This document shows, in pieces, positions 26,980-37,762 of a stretch of 64,000 bases of DNA (position 1 is its first letter; each line of letters starts with the position of its first letter). The stretch comes from Escherichia sp. MOD1-EC7003 (lineage in GTDB: Bacteria; Pseudomonadota; Gammaproteobacteria; Enterobacterales; Enterobacteriaceae): contig NZ_PTRE01000040.1 in the NCBI RefSeq assembly GCF_002965065.1, positions 30,072 through 94,071 on the forward strand, read 5' to 3'. The translations under genes and the position numbers were made by a program. The notes below the pieces were generated by a model. The model saw only the letters and a list, made by a program, of their open reading frames with translations. It was not told where the DNA came from and searched no databases.

Positions 26980-29115
26980 TTGCTTAATCCGATCGTTCGT
27001 AAATTCCAGTACGGCCAACACACCGTGACTCTGGAAACCGGTATGATGGCTCGTCAGGCGACTGCCGCTGTTATGGTTAGCATGGATGACACCGCGGTAT
27101 TTGTTACCGTTGTGGGCCAGAAAAAAGCCAAACCAGGTCAGGACTTCTTCCCACTGACCGTTAACTATCAGGAGCGTACCTACGCTGCTGGTCGTATCCC
27201 GGGTAGCTTCTTCCGTCGTGAAGGCCGCCCAAGCGAAGGCGAAACCCTGATCGCGCGTCTGATTGACCGCCCGATTCGCCCGCTGTTCCCGGAAGGCTTC
27301 GTCAACGAAGTTCAGGTTATCGCCACCGTGGTTTCTGTTAACCCGCAGGTTAACCCGGATATCGTTGCGATGATTGGTGCTTCTGCAGCGCTGTCTCTGT
27401 CTGGTATTCCGTTCAATGGTCCGATTGGTGCTGCCCGCGTAGGTTACATCAATGACCAGTACGTACTGAACCCGACTCAGGACGAGCTGAAAGAGAGCAA
27501 GCTGGACCTGGTTGTTGCGGGTACTGAAGCCGCTGTACTGATGGTTGAATCTGAAGCTGAACTGCTGAGCGAAGACCAGATGCTGGGCGCAGTAGTGTTC
27601 GGTCATGAACAACAGCAGGTTGTTATTCAGAACATCAATGAACTGGTGAAAGAAGCCGGTAAGCCGCGTTGGGACTGGCAGCCGGAGCCGGTAAACGAAG
27701 CGCTGAACGCACGCGTTGCTGCGCTGGCTGAAGCTCGTCTGAGCGATGCTTACCGCATCACTGACAAACAAGAGCGTTATGCGCAGGTTGATGTCATCAA
27801 ATCTGAAACCATCGCGACGCTGCTTGCTGAAGATGAAACCCTGGACGAAAACGAACTGGGTGAAATTCTGCACGCTATCGAGAAAAACGTTGTTCGTAGC
27901 CGCGTACTGGCAGGCGAACCGCGTATCGACGGTCGTGAAAAAGATATGATCCGTGGTCTGGATGTGCGTACTGGCGTGCTGCCGCGTACTCACGGTTCTG
28001 CGCTGTTCACCCGTGGTGAAACGCAGGCGCTGGTTACCGCAACGCTGGGTACTGCACGTGACGCGCAAGTTCTTGATGAACTGATGGGCGAACGTACTGA
28101 CACCTTCCTGTTCCACTACAACTTCCCTCCGTACTCCGTAGGCGAAACTGGCATGGTCGGTTCTCCGAAGCGTCGTGAAATTGGTCATGGTCGTCTGGCG
28201 AAGCGCGGCGTGCTGGCAGTAATGCCGGATATGGACAAATTCCCGTACACCGTACGTGTGGTGTCTGAAATCACCGAATCCAACGGTTCCTCTTCTATGG
28301 CTTCTGTGTGCGGCGCGTCTCTGGCGTTGATGGACGCCGGTGTGCCAATCAAAGCCGCTGTTGCCGGTATCGCAATGGGTCTGGTGAAAGAAGGCGACAA
28401 CTACGTTGTACTGTCTGACATTCTGGGTGACGAAGATCATCTGGGCGATATGGACTTCAAAGTTGCGGGCTCCCGCGACGGTATTTCTGCACTACAGATG
28501 GATATCAAAATTGAAGGTATCACCAAAGAGATCATGCAGGTTGCGCTCAACCAGGCTAAAGGTGCGCGTCTGCACATCCTGGGCGTAATGGAACAGGCGA
28601 TAAACGCGCCGCGCGGCGATATCTCTGAGTTCGCTCCGCGTATCCATACCATCAAGATCAACCCGGACAAGATCAAAGACGTTATCGGTAAAGGCGGTTC
28701 TGTTATCCGTGCCCTGACCGAAGAAACTGGCACCACCATCGAAATCGAAGATGACGGTACTGTGAAGATCGCAGCGACCGACGGCGAGAAAGCGAAACAC
28801 GCTATTCGTCGTATCGAAGAAATCACCGCAGAAATCGAAGTGGGCCGCGTCTACAATGGTAAAGTGACCCGTATCGTTGACTTTGGTGCATTTGTTGCCA
28901 TCGGCGGCGGTAAAGAAGGTCTGGTACATATCTCTCAAATCGCTGACAAACGCGTTGAGAAGGTGACCGATTACCTGCAAATGGGCCAGGAAGTACCGGT
29001 GAAAGTTCTGGAAGTTGATCGCCAGGGCCGCATCCGTCTGAGCATTAAAGAAGCGACTGAGCAGTCTCAACCTGCTGCAGCACCGGAAGCTCCGGCTGCT
29101 GAACTGGGCGAGTAA
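26980..29115 (+). CDS. pnp: Pnp, polynucleotide phosphorylase
   Basis: This 711-residue 3'-5' phosphorolytic exoribonuclease is a component of the RNA degradosome. It has two RNase PH domains (about 1-220 and 310-545), a KH domain ([15 protein letters not shown], about 555-615) and an S1 domain (about 622-690). The start is the TTG at 26980 after AAAGGA, giving the known length. The preceding leader is where RNase III and Pnp autoregulate the gene in E. coli. Confidence 0.97.
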   Translation: MLNPIVRKFQYGQHTVTLETGMMARQATAAVMVSMDDTAVFVTVVGQKKAKPGQDFFPLTVNYQERTYAAGRIPGSFFRREGRPSEGETLIARLIDRPIRPLFPEGFVNEVQVIATVVSVNPQVNPDIVAMIGASAALSLSGIPFNGPIGAARVGYINDQYVLNPTQDELKESKLDLVVAGTEAAVLMVESEAELLSEDQMLGAVVFGHEQQQVVIQNINELVKEAGKPRWDWQPEPVNEALNARVAALAEARLSDAYRITDKQERYAQVDVIKSETIATLLAEDETLDENELGEILHAIEKNVVRSRVLAGEPRIDGREKDMIRGLDVRTGVLPRTHGSALFTRGETQALVTATLGTARDAQVLDELMGERTDTFLFHYNFPPYSVGETGMVGSPKRREIGHGRLAKRGVLAVMPDMDKFPYTVRVVSEITESNGSSSMASVCGASLALMDAGVPIKAAVAGIAMGLVKEGDNYVVLSDILGDEDHLGDMDFKVAGSRDGISALQMDIKIEGITKEIMQVALNQAKGARLHILGVMEQAINAPRGDISEFAPRIHTIKINPDKIKDVIGKGGSVIRALTEETGTTIEIEDDGTVKIAATDGEKAKHAIRRIEEITAEIEVGRVYNGKVTRIVDFGAFVAIGGGKEGLVHISQIADKRVEKVTDYLQMGQEVPVKVLEVDRQGRIRLSIKEATEQSQPAAAPEAPAAELGE

Positions 29116-29125
29116 GGTTGCCATT

Positions 29126-29154
29126 TGCCCTCCGCTGCGGCGGGGGGCTTTTAA
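29126..29154 (+). terminator. Possible terminator after pnp
   Basis: CCCTCCGCTGCGGCGGGGGGCTTTT can fold into a GC-rich hairpin with a short T-run, 12 bases after pnp. Confidence 0.55.
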
Positions 29155-29223
29155 CCGGGCAGGACGCCTTGTTAGCAACCGGGAACAGGACGTTCATTCA
29201 ACCGTGGTCTTCGGGAGTGGGAA

Positions 29224-30108
29224 ATGAAGCCTTTTTTGCGCTGGTGTTTCGTTGCGACAGCACTTACGCTTGCAGGATGCAGTAATACTTCCTGGCGTAA
29301 AAGTGAAGTCCTCGCGGTACCATTGCAACCGACTTTACAGCAGGAAGTGATTCTGGCACGTATGGAACAAATCCTTGCCAGTCGGGCTTTAACCGATGAC
29401 GAACGCGCACAGCTTTTATATGAGCGCGGAGTGTTGTATGATAGTCTTGGTCTGAGGGCATTAGCGCGTAACGATTTTTCGCAAGCGCTGGCAATCCGAC
29501 CGGATATGCCTGAAGTATTCAATTACTTAGGCATATATTTAACGCAGGCAGGCAATTTTGATGCTGCCTATGAAGCGTTTGATTCTGTACTTGAGCTTGA
29601 TCCAACTTACAACTACGCGCACTTGAATCGCGGGATTGCATTATATTACGGCGGTCGTGACAAGTTAGCGCAAGATGATCTGCTGGCGTTTTATCAAGAC
29701 GATCCCAATGATCCTTTCCGTAGTCTGTGGCTTTATCTCGCCGAGCAGAAGCTCGATGAGAAGCAGGCTAAAGAAGTGTTGAAACAGCACTTCGAAAAAT
29801 CGGACAAGGAACAGTGGGGATGGAACATTGTCGAGTTCTACCTGGGCAACATTAGCGAACAAACGTTAATGGAAAGGCTCAAGGCGGACGCAACGGATAA
29901 CACCTCGCTCGCTGAGCATCTCAGTGAAACCAACTTCTATTTAGGTAAGTACTACCTAAGTCTGGGGGATTTGGACAGCGCCACGGCACTGTTCAAACTG
30001 GCGGTTGCCAACAACGTTCATAACTTTGTTGAGCACCGATACGCATTGTTGGAATTATCGCTCCTGGGCCAGGACCAAGATGACCTGGCAGAATCGGACC
30101 AGCAATAG
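29224..30108 (+). CDS. nlpI: NlpI, outer-membrane lipoprotein with TPR repeats
   Basis: This 294-residue lipoprotein has a signal peptide ending in the lipobox LTLAGC (Cys19). At least four TPR-like repeats follow (about residues 62-200), for example [27 protein letters not shown]. It scaffolds peptidoglycan hydrolases and helps the protease Prc degrade MepS. It lies between pnp and deaD. Confidence 0.97.
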
Positions 30109-30214
30109 CTGACGTACACATCAGCCCGTAATCTTTTTTGATTGCCATCACCTTAACGGGTGAGGGCGTTGTTGTTCGTTAATACACCTACTTTGAGCCG
30201 GTTCACACTTTTCA

Positions 30215-30295
30215 ATGAAAATTGCTGATCAATTTCATGATGAGTTATGTAGACTGGCCGCCATTAATTTTGAGGCACACGTACTACATGGCTGA
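30215..30295 (+). CDS. yrbN: YrbN, 26-residue small protein upstream of deaD
   Basis: This small frame encodes [11 protein letters not shown]...VLHG. Its stop overlaps the first bases of deaD (ATGGCTGA), which suggests translational coupling. A small protein YrbN is known at this place in E. coli. Its function is unknown to me, and no clear membrane segment is seen. Confidence 0.75.
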
Positions 30296-32177
30296 ATTCG
30301 AAACCACTTTTGCAGATCTGGGCCTGAAGGCTCCTATCCTTGAAGCCCTTAACGATCTGGGTTACGAAAAACCATCTCCAATTCAGGCAGAGTGTATCCC
30401 GCACTTGCTGAATGGCCGCGACGTTCTGGGGATGGCCCAGACGGGGAGCGGAAAAACTGCAGCATTCTCTTTACCTCTGCTGCAGAATCTTGATCCTGAG
30501 CTGAAAGCACCACAGATTCTGGTGCTGGCACCGACCCGCGAACTGGCGGTACAGGTTGCTGAAGCAATGACGGATTTCTCTAAACACATGCGCGGCGTAA
30601 ACGTGGTTGCCCTGTACGGCGGCCAGCGTTATGACGTGCAATTACGCGCCCTGCGTCAGGGGCCTCAGATCGTTGTCGGTACTCCGGGCCGTCTGCTGGA
30701 CCACCTGAAACGTGGCACTCTGGACCTCTCTAAACTGAGCGGTCTGGTTCTGGATGAAGCTGACGAAATGCTGCGCATGGGCTTCATCGAAGACGTTGAA
30801 ACCATTATGGCGCAGATCCCGGAAGGTCATCAGACCGCTCTGTTCTCTGCAACTATGCCGGAAGCGATTCGTCGCATTACCCGCCGCTTTATGAAAGAGC
30901 CGCAGGAAGTGCGCATTCAGTCCAGCGTGACTACCCGTCCTGACATCAGCCAGAGCTACTGGACTGTCTGGGGTATGCGTAAAAACGAAGCACTGGTACG
31001 TTTCCTGGAAGCGGAAGATTTTGATGCGGCGATTATTTTCGTACGTACCAAAAACGCGACTCTGGAAGTGGCAGAAGCCCTTGAGCGTAATGGCTACAAC
31101 AGCGCCGCGCTGAACGGTGACATGAACCAGGCGCTGCGTGAGCAGACTCTGGAGCGCCTGAAAGATGGTCGTCTGGACATCTTGATTGCGACCGACGTTG
31201 CGGCCCGTGGCCTGGATGTTGAGCGTATCAGCCTGGTCGTAAACTACGATATCCCGATGGATTCTGAGTCTTACGTTCACCGTATCGGTCGTACCGGTCG
31301 TGCGGGTCGTGCGGGTCGTGCGCTGCTGTTCGTTGAGAACCGCGAGCGTCGTCTGCTGCGCAACATCGAACGCACAATGAAGCTGACAATTCCGGAAGTT
31401 GAACTGCCGAACGCAGAACTGCTGGGCAAACGCCGTCTGGAAAAATTCGCCGCTAAAGTACAGCAGCAGCTGGAAAGCAGCGATCTGGATCAATACCGTG
31501 CACTGCTGAGCAAAATTCAGCCGACTGCCGAAGGTGAAGAGCTGGATCTCGAAACGCTGGCCGCCGCACTGCTGAAAATGGCACAAGGTGAACGTACTCT
31601 GATTGTTCCACCAGATGCGCCGATGCGTCCGAAACGTGAATTCCGTGACCGTGATGACCGTGGTCCGCGCGATCGTAACGACCGTGGCCCGCGTGGCGAC
31701 CGTGAAGATCGTCCGCGTCGTGAACGTCGTGATGTTGGCGATATGCAGCTGTATCGTATTGAAGTGGGTCGTGATGATGGTGTTGAAGTTCGTCATATCG
31801 TTGGCGCGATTGCTAACGAAGGTGACATCAGCAGCCGTTACATCGGTAACATCAAGCTGTTTGCTTCTCACTCCACTATCGAACTGCCGAAAGGTATGCC
31901 GGGTGAAGTACTGCAACACTTTACGCGTACTCGCATTCTCAACAAGCCGATGAACATGCAGTTACTGGGCGATGCACAGCCGCATACCGGCGGTGAGCGT
32001 CGTGGCGGTGGTCGTGGTTTTGGTGGCGAACGTCGTGAAGGCGGTCGTAACTTCAGCGGTGAACGCCGTGAAGGTGGTCGTGGTGATGGTCGTCGTTTTA
32101 GCGGCGAACGCCGTGAAGGCCGCGCACCGCGTCGTGATGACTCTACCGGTCGTCGTCGCTTCGGTGGCGATGCGTAA
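30288..32177 (+). CDS. deaD: DeaD (CsdA), DEAD-box RNA helicase
   Basis: This 629-residue cold-shock helicase acts in 50S assembly and in the cold degradosome. Motifs in order are AQTGSGKT (I), PTRELA (Ia), VLDEADEML (II), FSATMP (III) and [13 protein letters not shown] (VI). The C-terminal part has an RNA-binding domain and an Arg/Gly-rich tail. The start at 30288 is used. An upstream in-frame start at 30222 would run through yrbN. Confidence 0.98.
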
Positions 32178-32218
32178 TCATCGCTGAATAGCGAACACAA
32201 TCTGTAAAATAATATATA

Positions 32219-32251
32219 CAGCCCCGATTTTAACAATCGGGGCTTTTTTTC
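32219..32251 (+). terminator. Terminator after deaD
   Basis: AGCCCCGATTTTAACAATCGGGGCTTTTTTTC is a strong hairpin with a T-run. Confidence 0.9.
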
Positions 32252-32259
32252 TGTCCTTT

Positions 32260-32281
32260 GTACTCATGTACTGGTACAGTG
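32260..32281 (+). promoter_or_regulatory. TrpR operator-like site before mtr
   Basis: The palindromic sequence TACTCATGTACTGGTACAGTG resembles trp operators (core CTNGT...ACNAG type). E. coli mtr is repressed by TrpR and activated by TyrR. The site lies about 50-70 bases before the start codon. Confidence 0.6.
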
Positions 32282-32330
32282 CAATGCATAACAACGCAGT
32301 CGCACTATTTTTCACTGGAGAGAAGCCCTC

Positions 32331-33575
32331 ATGGCAACACTAACCACCACCCAAACATCACCGTCGCTGCTTGGCGGCGTGGTGATTATCGGCGGCACCA
32401 TTATTGGTGCAGGGATGTTTTCTCTGCCAGTGGTCATGGCAGGTAGCTGGTTCTTCTGGTCAATGGCGGCGTTGATCTTTACCTGGTTCTGTATGTTGCA
32501 CTCCGGCTTGATGATTCTGGAAGCTAACCTGAATTACCGAATCGGTTCGAGTTTTGACACCATCACCAAAGATTTGCTGGGCAAAGGCTGGAACGTGGTC
32601 AACGGCATTTCCATTGCCTTTGTGCTCTATATCCTGACTTACGCCTATATTTCTGCCAGCGGTTCGATTCTGCATCATACCTTCGTAGAGATGTCGCTAA
32701 ACGTGCCTGCACGGGCGGCGGGATTTGCTTTTGCACTGCTAGTAGCGTTCGTGGTGTGGTTGAGCACCAAAGCTGTCAGCCGCATGACGGCGATTGTGCT
32801 GGGGGCGAAAGTCATTACCTTCTTCCTCACTTTCGGTAGTCTGCTGGGACATGTGCAGCCTGCGATATTGTTCAATGTTGCACAAAGCAATGCGTCTTAT
32901 GCACCGTATCTGTTGATGACGCTGCCGTTCTGTCTGGCATCGTTTGGTTATCACGGTAACGTGCCGAGCCTGATGAAGTATTATGGCAAAGATCCGAAAA
33001 CCATCGTGAAATGTCTGGTGTACGGTACGCTGATGGCGTTGGCGCTGTATACCATTTGGTTGCTGGCAACGATGGGCAACATCCCTCGTCCGGAGTTCAT
33101 CGGCATCGCAGAGAAAGGCGGCAATATTGATGTACTGGTACAGGCGTTAAGTGGCGTACTGAACAGCCGTAGTCTGGACCTTCTGCTGGTCGTGTTCTCA
33201 AACTTTGCCGTAGCGAGTTCGTTCCTTGGCGTTACGCTGGGTTTGTTTGACTATCTGGCAGATCTGTTTGGTTTCGATGACTCAGCAGTGGGCCGCTTGA
33301 AAACGGCGTTGCTGACCTTTGCTCCACCTGTCGCGGGGGGGCTGTTGTTCCCGAACGGATTTCTGTACGCCATTGGTTATGCTGGCTTAGCGGCTACCAT
33401 CTGGGCGGCAATTGTTCCGGCGCTGTTGGCCCGCGCATCGCGTAAACGCTTTGGCAGCCCGAAATTCCGCGTCTGGGGTGGCAAGCCGATGATTGCACTG
33501 ATTCTGGTATTTGGTGTCGGCAACGCACTGGTGCATATTTTATCGAGTTTTAATTTGCTGCCAGTGTATCAGTAA
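32331..33575 (+). CDS. mtr: Mtr, tryptophan-specific permease
   Basis: This 414-residue inner-membrane protein with about eleven hydrophobic segments belongs to the aromatic amino-acid permease (HAAAP) family. The first helix has [21 protein letters not shown], the substrate-binding glycine-rich loop of the family. Length equals E. coli Mtr. It is monocistronic, with a TrpR-like operator before it and a REP after it. Confidence 0.97.
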   Translation: MATLTTTQTSPSLLGGVVIIGGTIIGAGMFSLPVVMAGSWFFWSMAALIFTWFCMLHSGLMILEANLNYRIGSSFDTITKDLLGKGWNVVNGISIAFVLYILTYAYISASGSILHHTFVEMSLNVPARAAGFAFALLVAFVVWLSTKAVSRMTAIVLGAKVITFFLTFGSLLGHVQPAILFNVAQSNASYAPYLLMTLPFCLASFGYHGNVPSLMKYYGKDPKTIVKCLVYGTLMALALYTIWLLATMGNIPRPEFIGIAEKGGNIDVLVQALSGVLNSRSLDLLLVVFSNFAVASSFLGVTLGLFDYLADLFGFDDSAVGRLKTALLTFAPPVAGGLLFPNGFLYAIGYAGLAATIWAAIVPALLARASRKRFGSPKFRVWGGKPMIALILVFGVGNALVHILSSFNLLPVYQ

Positions 33576-33605
33576 TCAGCGGTGCCTTATCCGACATTTC
33601 TGCTG

Positions 33606-33671
33606 CCTACACAATGCCTGATGCGCTTCGCTTATCAGGCCTACGTAGGACAGCGTTGCCAGCGCGGATAA
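33606..33671. repeat. REP element after mtr
   Basis: A single BIME-like pair (TGCCTGATGCGCTTCGCTTATC...GGCCTAC and a degenerate partner) lies just before the yhbW scrap. Confidence 0.7.
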
Positions 33672-33683
33672 GGCTAAAACACA

Positions 33684-33757
33684 CTATCCCAACAACTCTT
33701 TCTTCACGTCCATCGCCAGTTCAAACGAACGCAGACGCAGCACATGCAACTCAAATT
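33684..33757 (-). pseudogene. yhbW: Remnant of yhbW (3' end only)
   Basis: In K-12 the luciferase-like monooxygenase gene yhbW lies between mtr and ubiV. Here only about 22 codons remain on the minus strand, reading HVLRLRSFELAMDVKKELLG and a stop. The residue pattern agrees with the YhbW C-terminus as I remember it. Upstream, the frame meets a TAA at once and runs into the ubiV stop, so the rest of the gene (over 300 codons) has been deleted. Confidence 0.7.
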
Positions 33758-33774
33758 ATGACGAGCATATTTGC

Positions 33775-34653
33775 TTAGGCTTGCAGTTCCAGCCCCGCCA
33801 GCCGCCGCCAGTAGCCGTTACAATCGCTGTTTGCCGTCAATGGTAGCGGCGCAGCGCCATTTTCATTAGCGCGGAAGGCGTCGAGCATAGCAAAAGTGTC
33901 AGTACCCTGCGGTGACAGGCGGACCACATCAACCAGCCCCTGCATGGATGCCAGCTCGTTACCGAGATTGTAAGCGTAGCCGCTCATGGTCTGAATGCCA
34001 TTGAGCACGAACACTTGCTGGTTCTCCTGCGACAGCACGTTGCGCCCGTTTGGATACTTAATGCAGCAGGTTTCGCACTCATCTTTCGGGCGGTCTTCCG
34101 AACGCGCAGTAAAGCAGCGAGCTGACCAGGCCAGCGGCAGATGACCGTAGCTCAATACTTCTACTTCAAACTGGTTGCGAATGCCCAGTTCATCGCACTG
34201 ATTAAGTAGATTCACCAGCCAGTCGCGGGAAAGTTCCACCGGCATACACCAGCGCATCATGCCCTGTTTAAGCAATATTTTCAGCGTCACCGCGTTGTAG
34301 CAGTTTAGCGCGTGCCCGGCGACGAACGGCAGTTTGCGTTCAGCGCACATATTCACCACGCCGAGATCGCTGGCTTCAATCAGAAACTCGCCGTTCTCAA
34401 CATAGCGTTTCAGTTCGCCCAGTTCGGAAGATGCCTGCACTAGCGCCAGCGTGGAGAGCACAATCTGCTTGCCACTTCCGGCGAGCGATTTTGCCATCTC
34501 CAGCCAGTCGTCAACTTTGGTTGCCCGACGCTTGCTGCATACCGCTTCACCAAGATAAATCACGTCGGCGCTGCTGGCAGCGGCCTGTTGATAAAAATCT
34601 TCCAGCGTCTCTTTTGGCCAGTACCATAGCACTGGCCCTAAGGAATATTTCAT
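33775..34653 (-). CDS. ubiV: UbiV, O2-independent ubiquinone hydroxylation protein
   Basis: This 292-residue U32-family protein works with UbiU and UbiT in ubiquinone synthesis without oxygen. Cysteines that can bind a [4Fe-4S] cluster are visible, including EAVCSKRR and DECETCCIKYPNG. The ATG at 34653 (MKYSLGPVLW) gives the usual length. An upstream in-frame ATG would overlap ubiU. It follows ubiU by 8 bases. Confidence 0.96.
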   Translation of the reverse strand: MKYSLGPVLWYWPKETLEDFYQQAAASSADVIYLGEAVCSKRRATKVDDWLEMAKSLAGSGKQIVLSTLALVQASSELGELKRYVENGEFLIEASDLGVVNMCAERKLPFVAGHALNCYNAVTLKILLKQGMMRWCMPVELSRDWLVNLLNQCDELGIRNQFEVEVLSYGHLPLAWSARCFTARSEDRPKDECETCCIKYPNGRNVLSQENQQVFVLNGIQTMSGYAYNLGNELASMQGLVDVVRLSPQGTDTFAMLDAFRANENGAAPLPLTANSDCNGYWRRLAGLELQA

Positions 34654-34661
34654 TGCTTTTC

Positions 34662-35657
34662 TCACTGCCATTTACGGTGATACGCGCCAAGGGTAGTCTG
34701 CGTGCCTTCGGACATCGACCCGAGTGTCTCCATCCACGCGCTTTGCGGTATGAAGTTTTGCGGATCGGCCTTACAACGGTCGATAGCCTGACGCCAGACT
34801 TTCGCCACCTGGCTGACATACGCCGGGCTACGCTGGCGGCCTTCAATTTTCACCGAAGCAATCTTCGCCGCCATTAACTCCGGCAGCAGCTCAAGGGTAT
34901 TGAGACTGGTGGGTTCTTCCAGTGCGTGATAGCGCTCGCCGTCCACCAGATAACGCCCTTTACACAGCGTCGGATAACCTGCGTTTTCGCCATCCTGATA
35001 ACGGTCGATCAGCACTTCGTTCAGGCGGGATTCCAGCCCCTGCGGCGTTTGCTGCCAGCGCACGAAACGGGCCGGAGAACACGCACCTACAGTGTTGGGC
35101 GACTCACCTGTCAGATACGACGACAGATAGCAACGGCCTTCCGACATAATGCACAGGCTGCCGAAAGCGAACACTTCCAGCGGTACAGGGGTGACTCGTG
35201 CCAGTTGTTTCACCTGATGAATCGACAACACGCGCGGCAGCACCACGCGGGCAACGTCAAAATGGCGATGATAAAAGTTAATCGCCTCTTCATTGGTTGC
35301 CGAAGCCTGCACTGACACATGACGCTCAATATGCGGGTAACGCTCGGCGGCGTACTCCAGCATGGCGAGGTCGGCGAGGATCAGTGCGTCGGCACCCAGC
35401 TGTGCCGCCATATCCACGGCGCGCTGCCAGCGGGCGTAACCGTCCGGATGCGCAAACGTGTTAATTGCGATGTGAAGTTTGCGGCGATGTTGGTGGACAA
35501 AACTCACCGCTTCCTGCAATTTTTTCTCGGTAAAGTTAAGGCCGGCGAAGTGACGGGCATTGGTATCATCTTTTAGCCCGATATAAACAGCATCTGCGCC
35601 GTTTTCGATGGCCGCCTTAAGCGCCGGGAGATTTCCGGCAGGGCAGAGCAGCTCCAT
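34662..35657 (-). CDS. ubiU: UbiU, O2-independent ubiquinone hydroxylation protein
   Basis: This 331-residue U32-family protein is the partner of UbiV. The U32 signature is seen around residues 165-195 (GSLCIMSEGRCYLSSYLTGESPN...GACSP), with the cysteines that hold the cluster. The ATG at 35657 (MELLCPAGNLPALK) is chosen. A further start at 35684 adds nine residues. It is divergent from ubiT. Confidence 0.96.
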   Translation of the reverse strand: MELLCPAGNLPALKAAIENGADAVYIGLKDDTNARHFAGLNFTEKKLQEAVSFVHQHRRKLHIAINTFAHPDGYARWQRAVDMAAQLGADALILADLAMLEYAAERYPHIERHVSVQASATNEEAINFYHRHFDVARVVLPRVLSIHQVKQLARVTPVPLEVFAFGSLCIMSEGRCYLSSYLTGESPNTVGACSPARFVRWQQTPQGLESRLNEVLIDRYQDGENAGYPTLCKGRYLVDGERYHALEEPTSLNTLELLPELMAAKIASVKIEGRQRSPAYVSQVAKVWRQAIDRCKADPQNFIPQSAWMETLGSMSEGTQTTLGAYHRKWQ

Positions 35658-35865
35658 AATTTTTCCTGAAGGTTGCGCTATCAAAGCGCAAAAATGTTAA
35701 CGAACTGGGATTTTAGTTAACCCTGCTGCGACAATTTTTGATTTAAGGCAGTTAAAGTTGTATTGGTGGTAGCAGCAATTTCATATGGAATTGTTGATTT
35801 ATGCCGCTATGTTATTTTTCTGATATGGCAAAATAGGATGATTGTTGAAACAGGGAGTAAAACTC

Positions 35866-36390
35866 GTGTTGGATAAACTGCGTTCCCGTATTGTGCATTT
35901 GGGGCCATCTCTGTTGAGTGTACCGGTAAAACTGACGCCATTTGCGCTAAAACGCCAGGTTCTTGAGCAGGTCTTAAGCTGGCAATTCCACCAGGCGCTG
36001 GATGATGGCGAGCTGGAGTTTCTTGAAGGCCGCTGGTTAAGTATTCATGTGCGTGATATTGACCTGCAATGGTTTACCTCGGTGGTGAATGGCAAACTGG
36101 TTGTCAGCCAGAACGCGCAAGCTGATGTGAGTTTTAGTGCCGACGCCAGCGATCTGCTGATGATTGCGGCGCGTAAACAAGATCCGGATACGCTCTTCTT
36201 CCAGCGTCGGCTGGTGATTGAAGGCGATACGGAGCTGGGGCTGTATGTGAAAAACCTGATGGACGCCATTGAGCTGGAGCAAATGCCGAAAGCCTTACGC
36301 ATGATGCTGCAGCAACTGGCGGATTTTGTTGAGGCGGGAATGAAAACCGCGCCTGAAACCAAACAGACATCGGTAGGTGAGCCATGCTAA
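35866..36390 (+). CDS. ubiT: UbiT, SCP2-domain lipid-binding accessory protein
   Basis: This 174-residue protein has an SCP2 sterol-carrier domain (about residues 40-145) that presents the ubiquinone intermediate in the anaerobic pathway. The start is the GTG at 35866 behind GGAGTAAAACTC, which gives the known length. It is divergent from ubiU, and its 3' end overlaps yhbS by 7 bases. Confidence 0.95.
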   Translation: MLDKLRSRIVHLGPSLLSVPVKLTPFALKRQVLEQVLSWQFHQALDDGELEFLEGRWLSIHVRDIDLQWFTSVVNGKLVVSQNAQADVSFSADASDLLMIAARKQDPDTLFFQRRLVIEGDTELGLYVKNLMDAIELEQMPKALRMMLQQLADFVEAGMKTAPETKQTSVGEPC

Positions 36391-36887
36391 TTCGAGTAGA
36401 AATTCCCATTGATGCACCGGGTATTGATGCCCTGCTGCGTCGTTCATTCGAAAGTGATGCGGAAGCGAAGCTGGTCCACGCTCTGCGTGAAGATGGCTTT
36501 CTGACGCTGGGGTTGGTGGCGACAGATGACGAAGGTCAGGTCATTGGTTATGTGGCGTTTAGTCCGGTTGATGTGCAGGGCGAAGACCTGCAATGGGTCG
36601 GCATGGCACCACTGGTGGTAGATGAAAAATACCGTGGACAGGGGCTGGCACGCCAACTGGTCTATGAAGGACTCGATTCGCTTAATGAGTTCGGCTATGC
36701 CGCAGTAGTAACGCTGGGCGATCCGGCGCTGTACAGCCGTTTTGGCTTTGAACTGGCGGCGCATCACGATCTGCGTTGCCGCTGGCCGGGTACTGAAAGC
36801 GCCTTCCAGGTACATCGTTTAGCGGATGACGCGCTGAATGGCGTAACGGGTCTGGTTGAGTATCACGAGCATTTCAATCGCTTTTAA
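36384..36887 (+). CDS. yhbS: YhbS, GNAT-family acetyltransferase
   Basis: This 167-residue protein has the acetyl-CoA-binding core of the GNAT fold ([23 protein letters not shown], about residues 77-99, with the R/QGxG/A pattern). Its substrate is not known to me. It overlaps ubiT at its start and faces yhbQ at its end, where the two frames overlap by 14 bases. Confidence 0.92.
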   Translation: MLIRVEIPIDAPGIDALLRRSFESDAEAKLVHALREDGFLTLGLVATDDEGQVIGYVAFSPVDVQGEDLQWVGMAPLVVDEKYRGQGLARQLVYEGLDSLNEFGYAAVVTLGDPALYSRFGFELAAHHDLRCRWPGTESAFQVHRLADDALNGVTGLVEYHEHFNRF

Positions 36888-37176
36888 TCTTCGGGGATTG
36901 CAGGCTGCTCAACAGTTCTGCAAACCCTGCGCCTTCTGCGACCAGTCGCTCTTTTTGCCTTTTTGTCAGTTGCTTGACGCGATATTCTGCCCGTAACGCC
37001 AGCGAACGATCGCCAACTGGTGCGGAAAACGCCAGCGTCAGTTCTCCTTTCCCGCGCAGTGCTTTCGCGCCTTTGCCGCTTTGATGTTGCTGATAGCGGC
37101 GTTCGACATCTGTGGTAATCCCGGTATAAAGCTTATTATCGGCAGTGCGGATCAAGTAAAGAAACCAGGGGGTCAT
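36874..37176 (-). CDS. yhbQ: YhbQ, GIY-YIG nuclease-family protein
   Basis: This 100-residue protein has a full GIY-YIG domain: [27 protein letters not shown], with the Tyr, Gly and Arg of the active site. Related small proteins act on DNA nicks or branched DNA. It overlaps the end of yhbS and is divergent from yhbP. Confidence 0.93.
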   Translation of the reverse strand: MTPWFLYLIRTADNKLYTGITTDVERRYQQHQSGKGAKALRGKGELTLAFSAPVGDRSLALRAEYRVKQLTKRQKERLVAEGAGFAELLSSLQSPKIKSD

Positions 37177-37226
37177 CGTCTGTGTCGCATGTTAAGGTCA
37201 GGCCAACAGTATAAAAGAGAACAGCA

Positions 37227-37670
37227 ATGGAAACACTCACCGCCATCAGCCGTTGGCTGGCAAAACAACATGTTGTCACCTGGTGTGTGCAGCAGGAAGG
37301 GGAACTCTGGTGCGCCAATGCCTTTTATCTTTTTGATGCGCAGAAAGTTGCCTTCTACATTTTGACGGAAGAAAAAACGCGCCATGCGCAGATGAGCGGG
37401 CCGCAGGCGGCTGTTGCCGGAACGGTAAACGGTCAGCCGAAAACGGTAACGTTAATTCGCGGTGTGCAGTTTAAAGGCGAGATCCGCAGGCTGGAAGGTG
37501 AGAAAAGCGACCTCGCGCGCAAGGCGTACAACCGTCGCTTTCCGATTGCCAGAATGCTGTCGGCACCGGTTTGGGAAATCCGGCTTGATGAAATCAAATT
37601 TACCGACAACACGCTGGGCTTTGGTAAAAAAATGATTTGGTTACGTCACTCAGGCACCGAGCAGGCGTAA
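37227..37670 (+). CDS. yhbP: YhbP, UPF0306 flavin-binding-fold protein
   Basis: This 147-residue protein has the pattern of the pyridoxamine-phosphate-oxidase-like split barrel ([25 protein letters not shown]). Its function is not established. The last codons overlap, on the other strand, with the end of the yhbO remnant. Confidence 0.9.
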   Translation: METLTAISRWLAKQHVVTWCVQQEGELWCANAFYLFDAQKVAFYILTEEKTRHAQMSGPQAAVAGTVNGQPKTVTLIRGVQFKGEIRRLEGEKSDLARKAYNRRFPIARMLSAPVWEIRLDEIKFTDNTLGFGKKMIWLRHSGTEQA

Positions 37671-37762
37671 CGCCTCGCGGTTAAACGCTGGCAGATCGTC
37701 CGGCTGGTAATCAGCTGATCTTTATCGACCACCATTTCCTGATCGTAAAATTCTGCACCGCG
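37650..37762 (-). pseudogene. yhbO: Remnant of yhbO (3' end, frameshifted)
   Basis: Read on the minus strand, the sequence gives GAEFYDQEMVVDKDQLITSRT, then the frame breaks. In the next frame it continues as [15 protein letters not shown] and a stop at 37650. Together these match the C-terminus of YhbO (DJ-1/PfpI family) as I remember it. Compared with K-12 about 7 bases are missing at the break, in a short direct repeat. Upstream, homology ends at the repeat array, so the first 130 or so codons are gone, along with yraR and yraQ that follow in K-12. Confidence 0.75.

Noticed and set aside
26899..28440. 513-residue minus-strand frame opposite pnp
   Set aside because: It is antisense to the well-supported pnp coding region and shows no domain of its own.
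30642..31919. 425-residue minus-strand frame opposite deaD
   Set aside because: It lies entirely within deaD, whose helicase motifs are all present in the plus frame.
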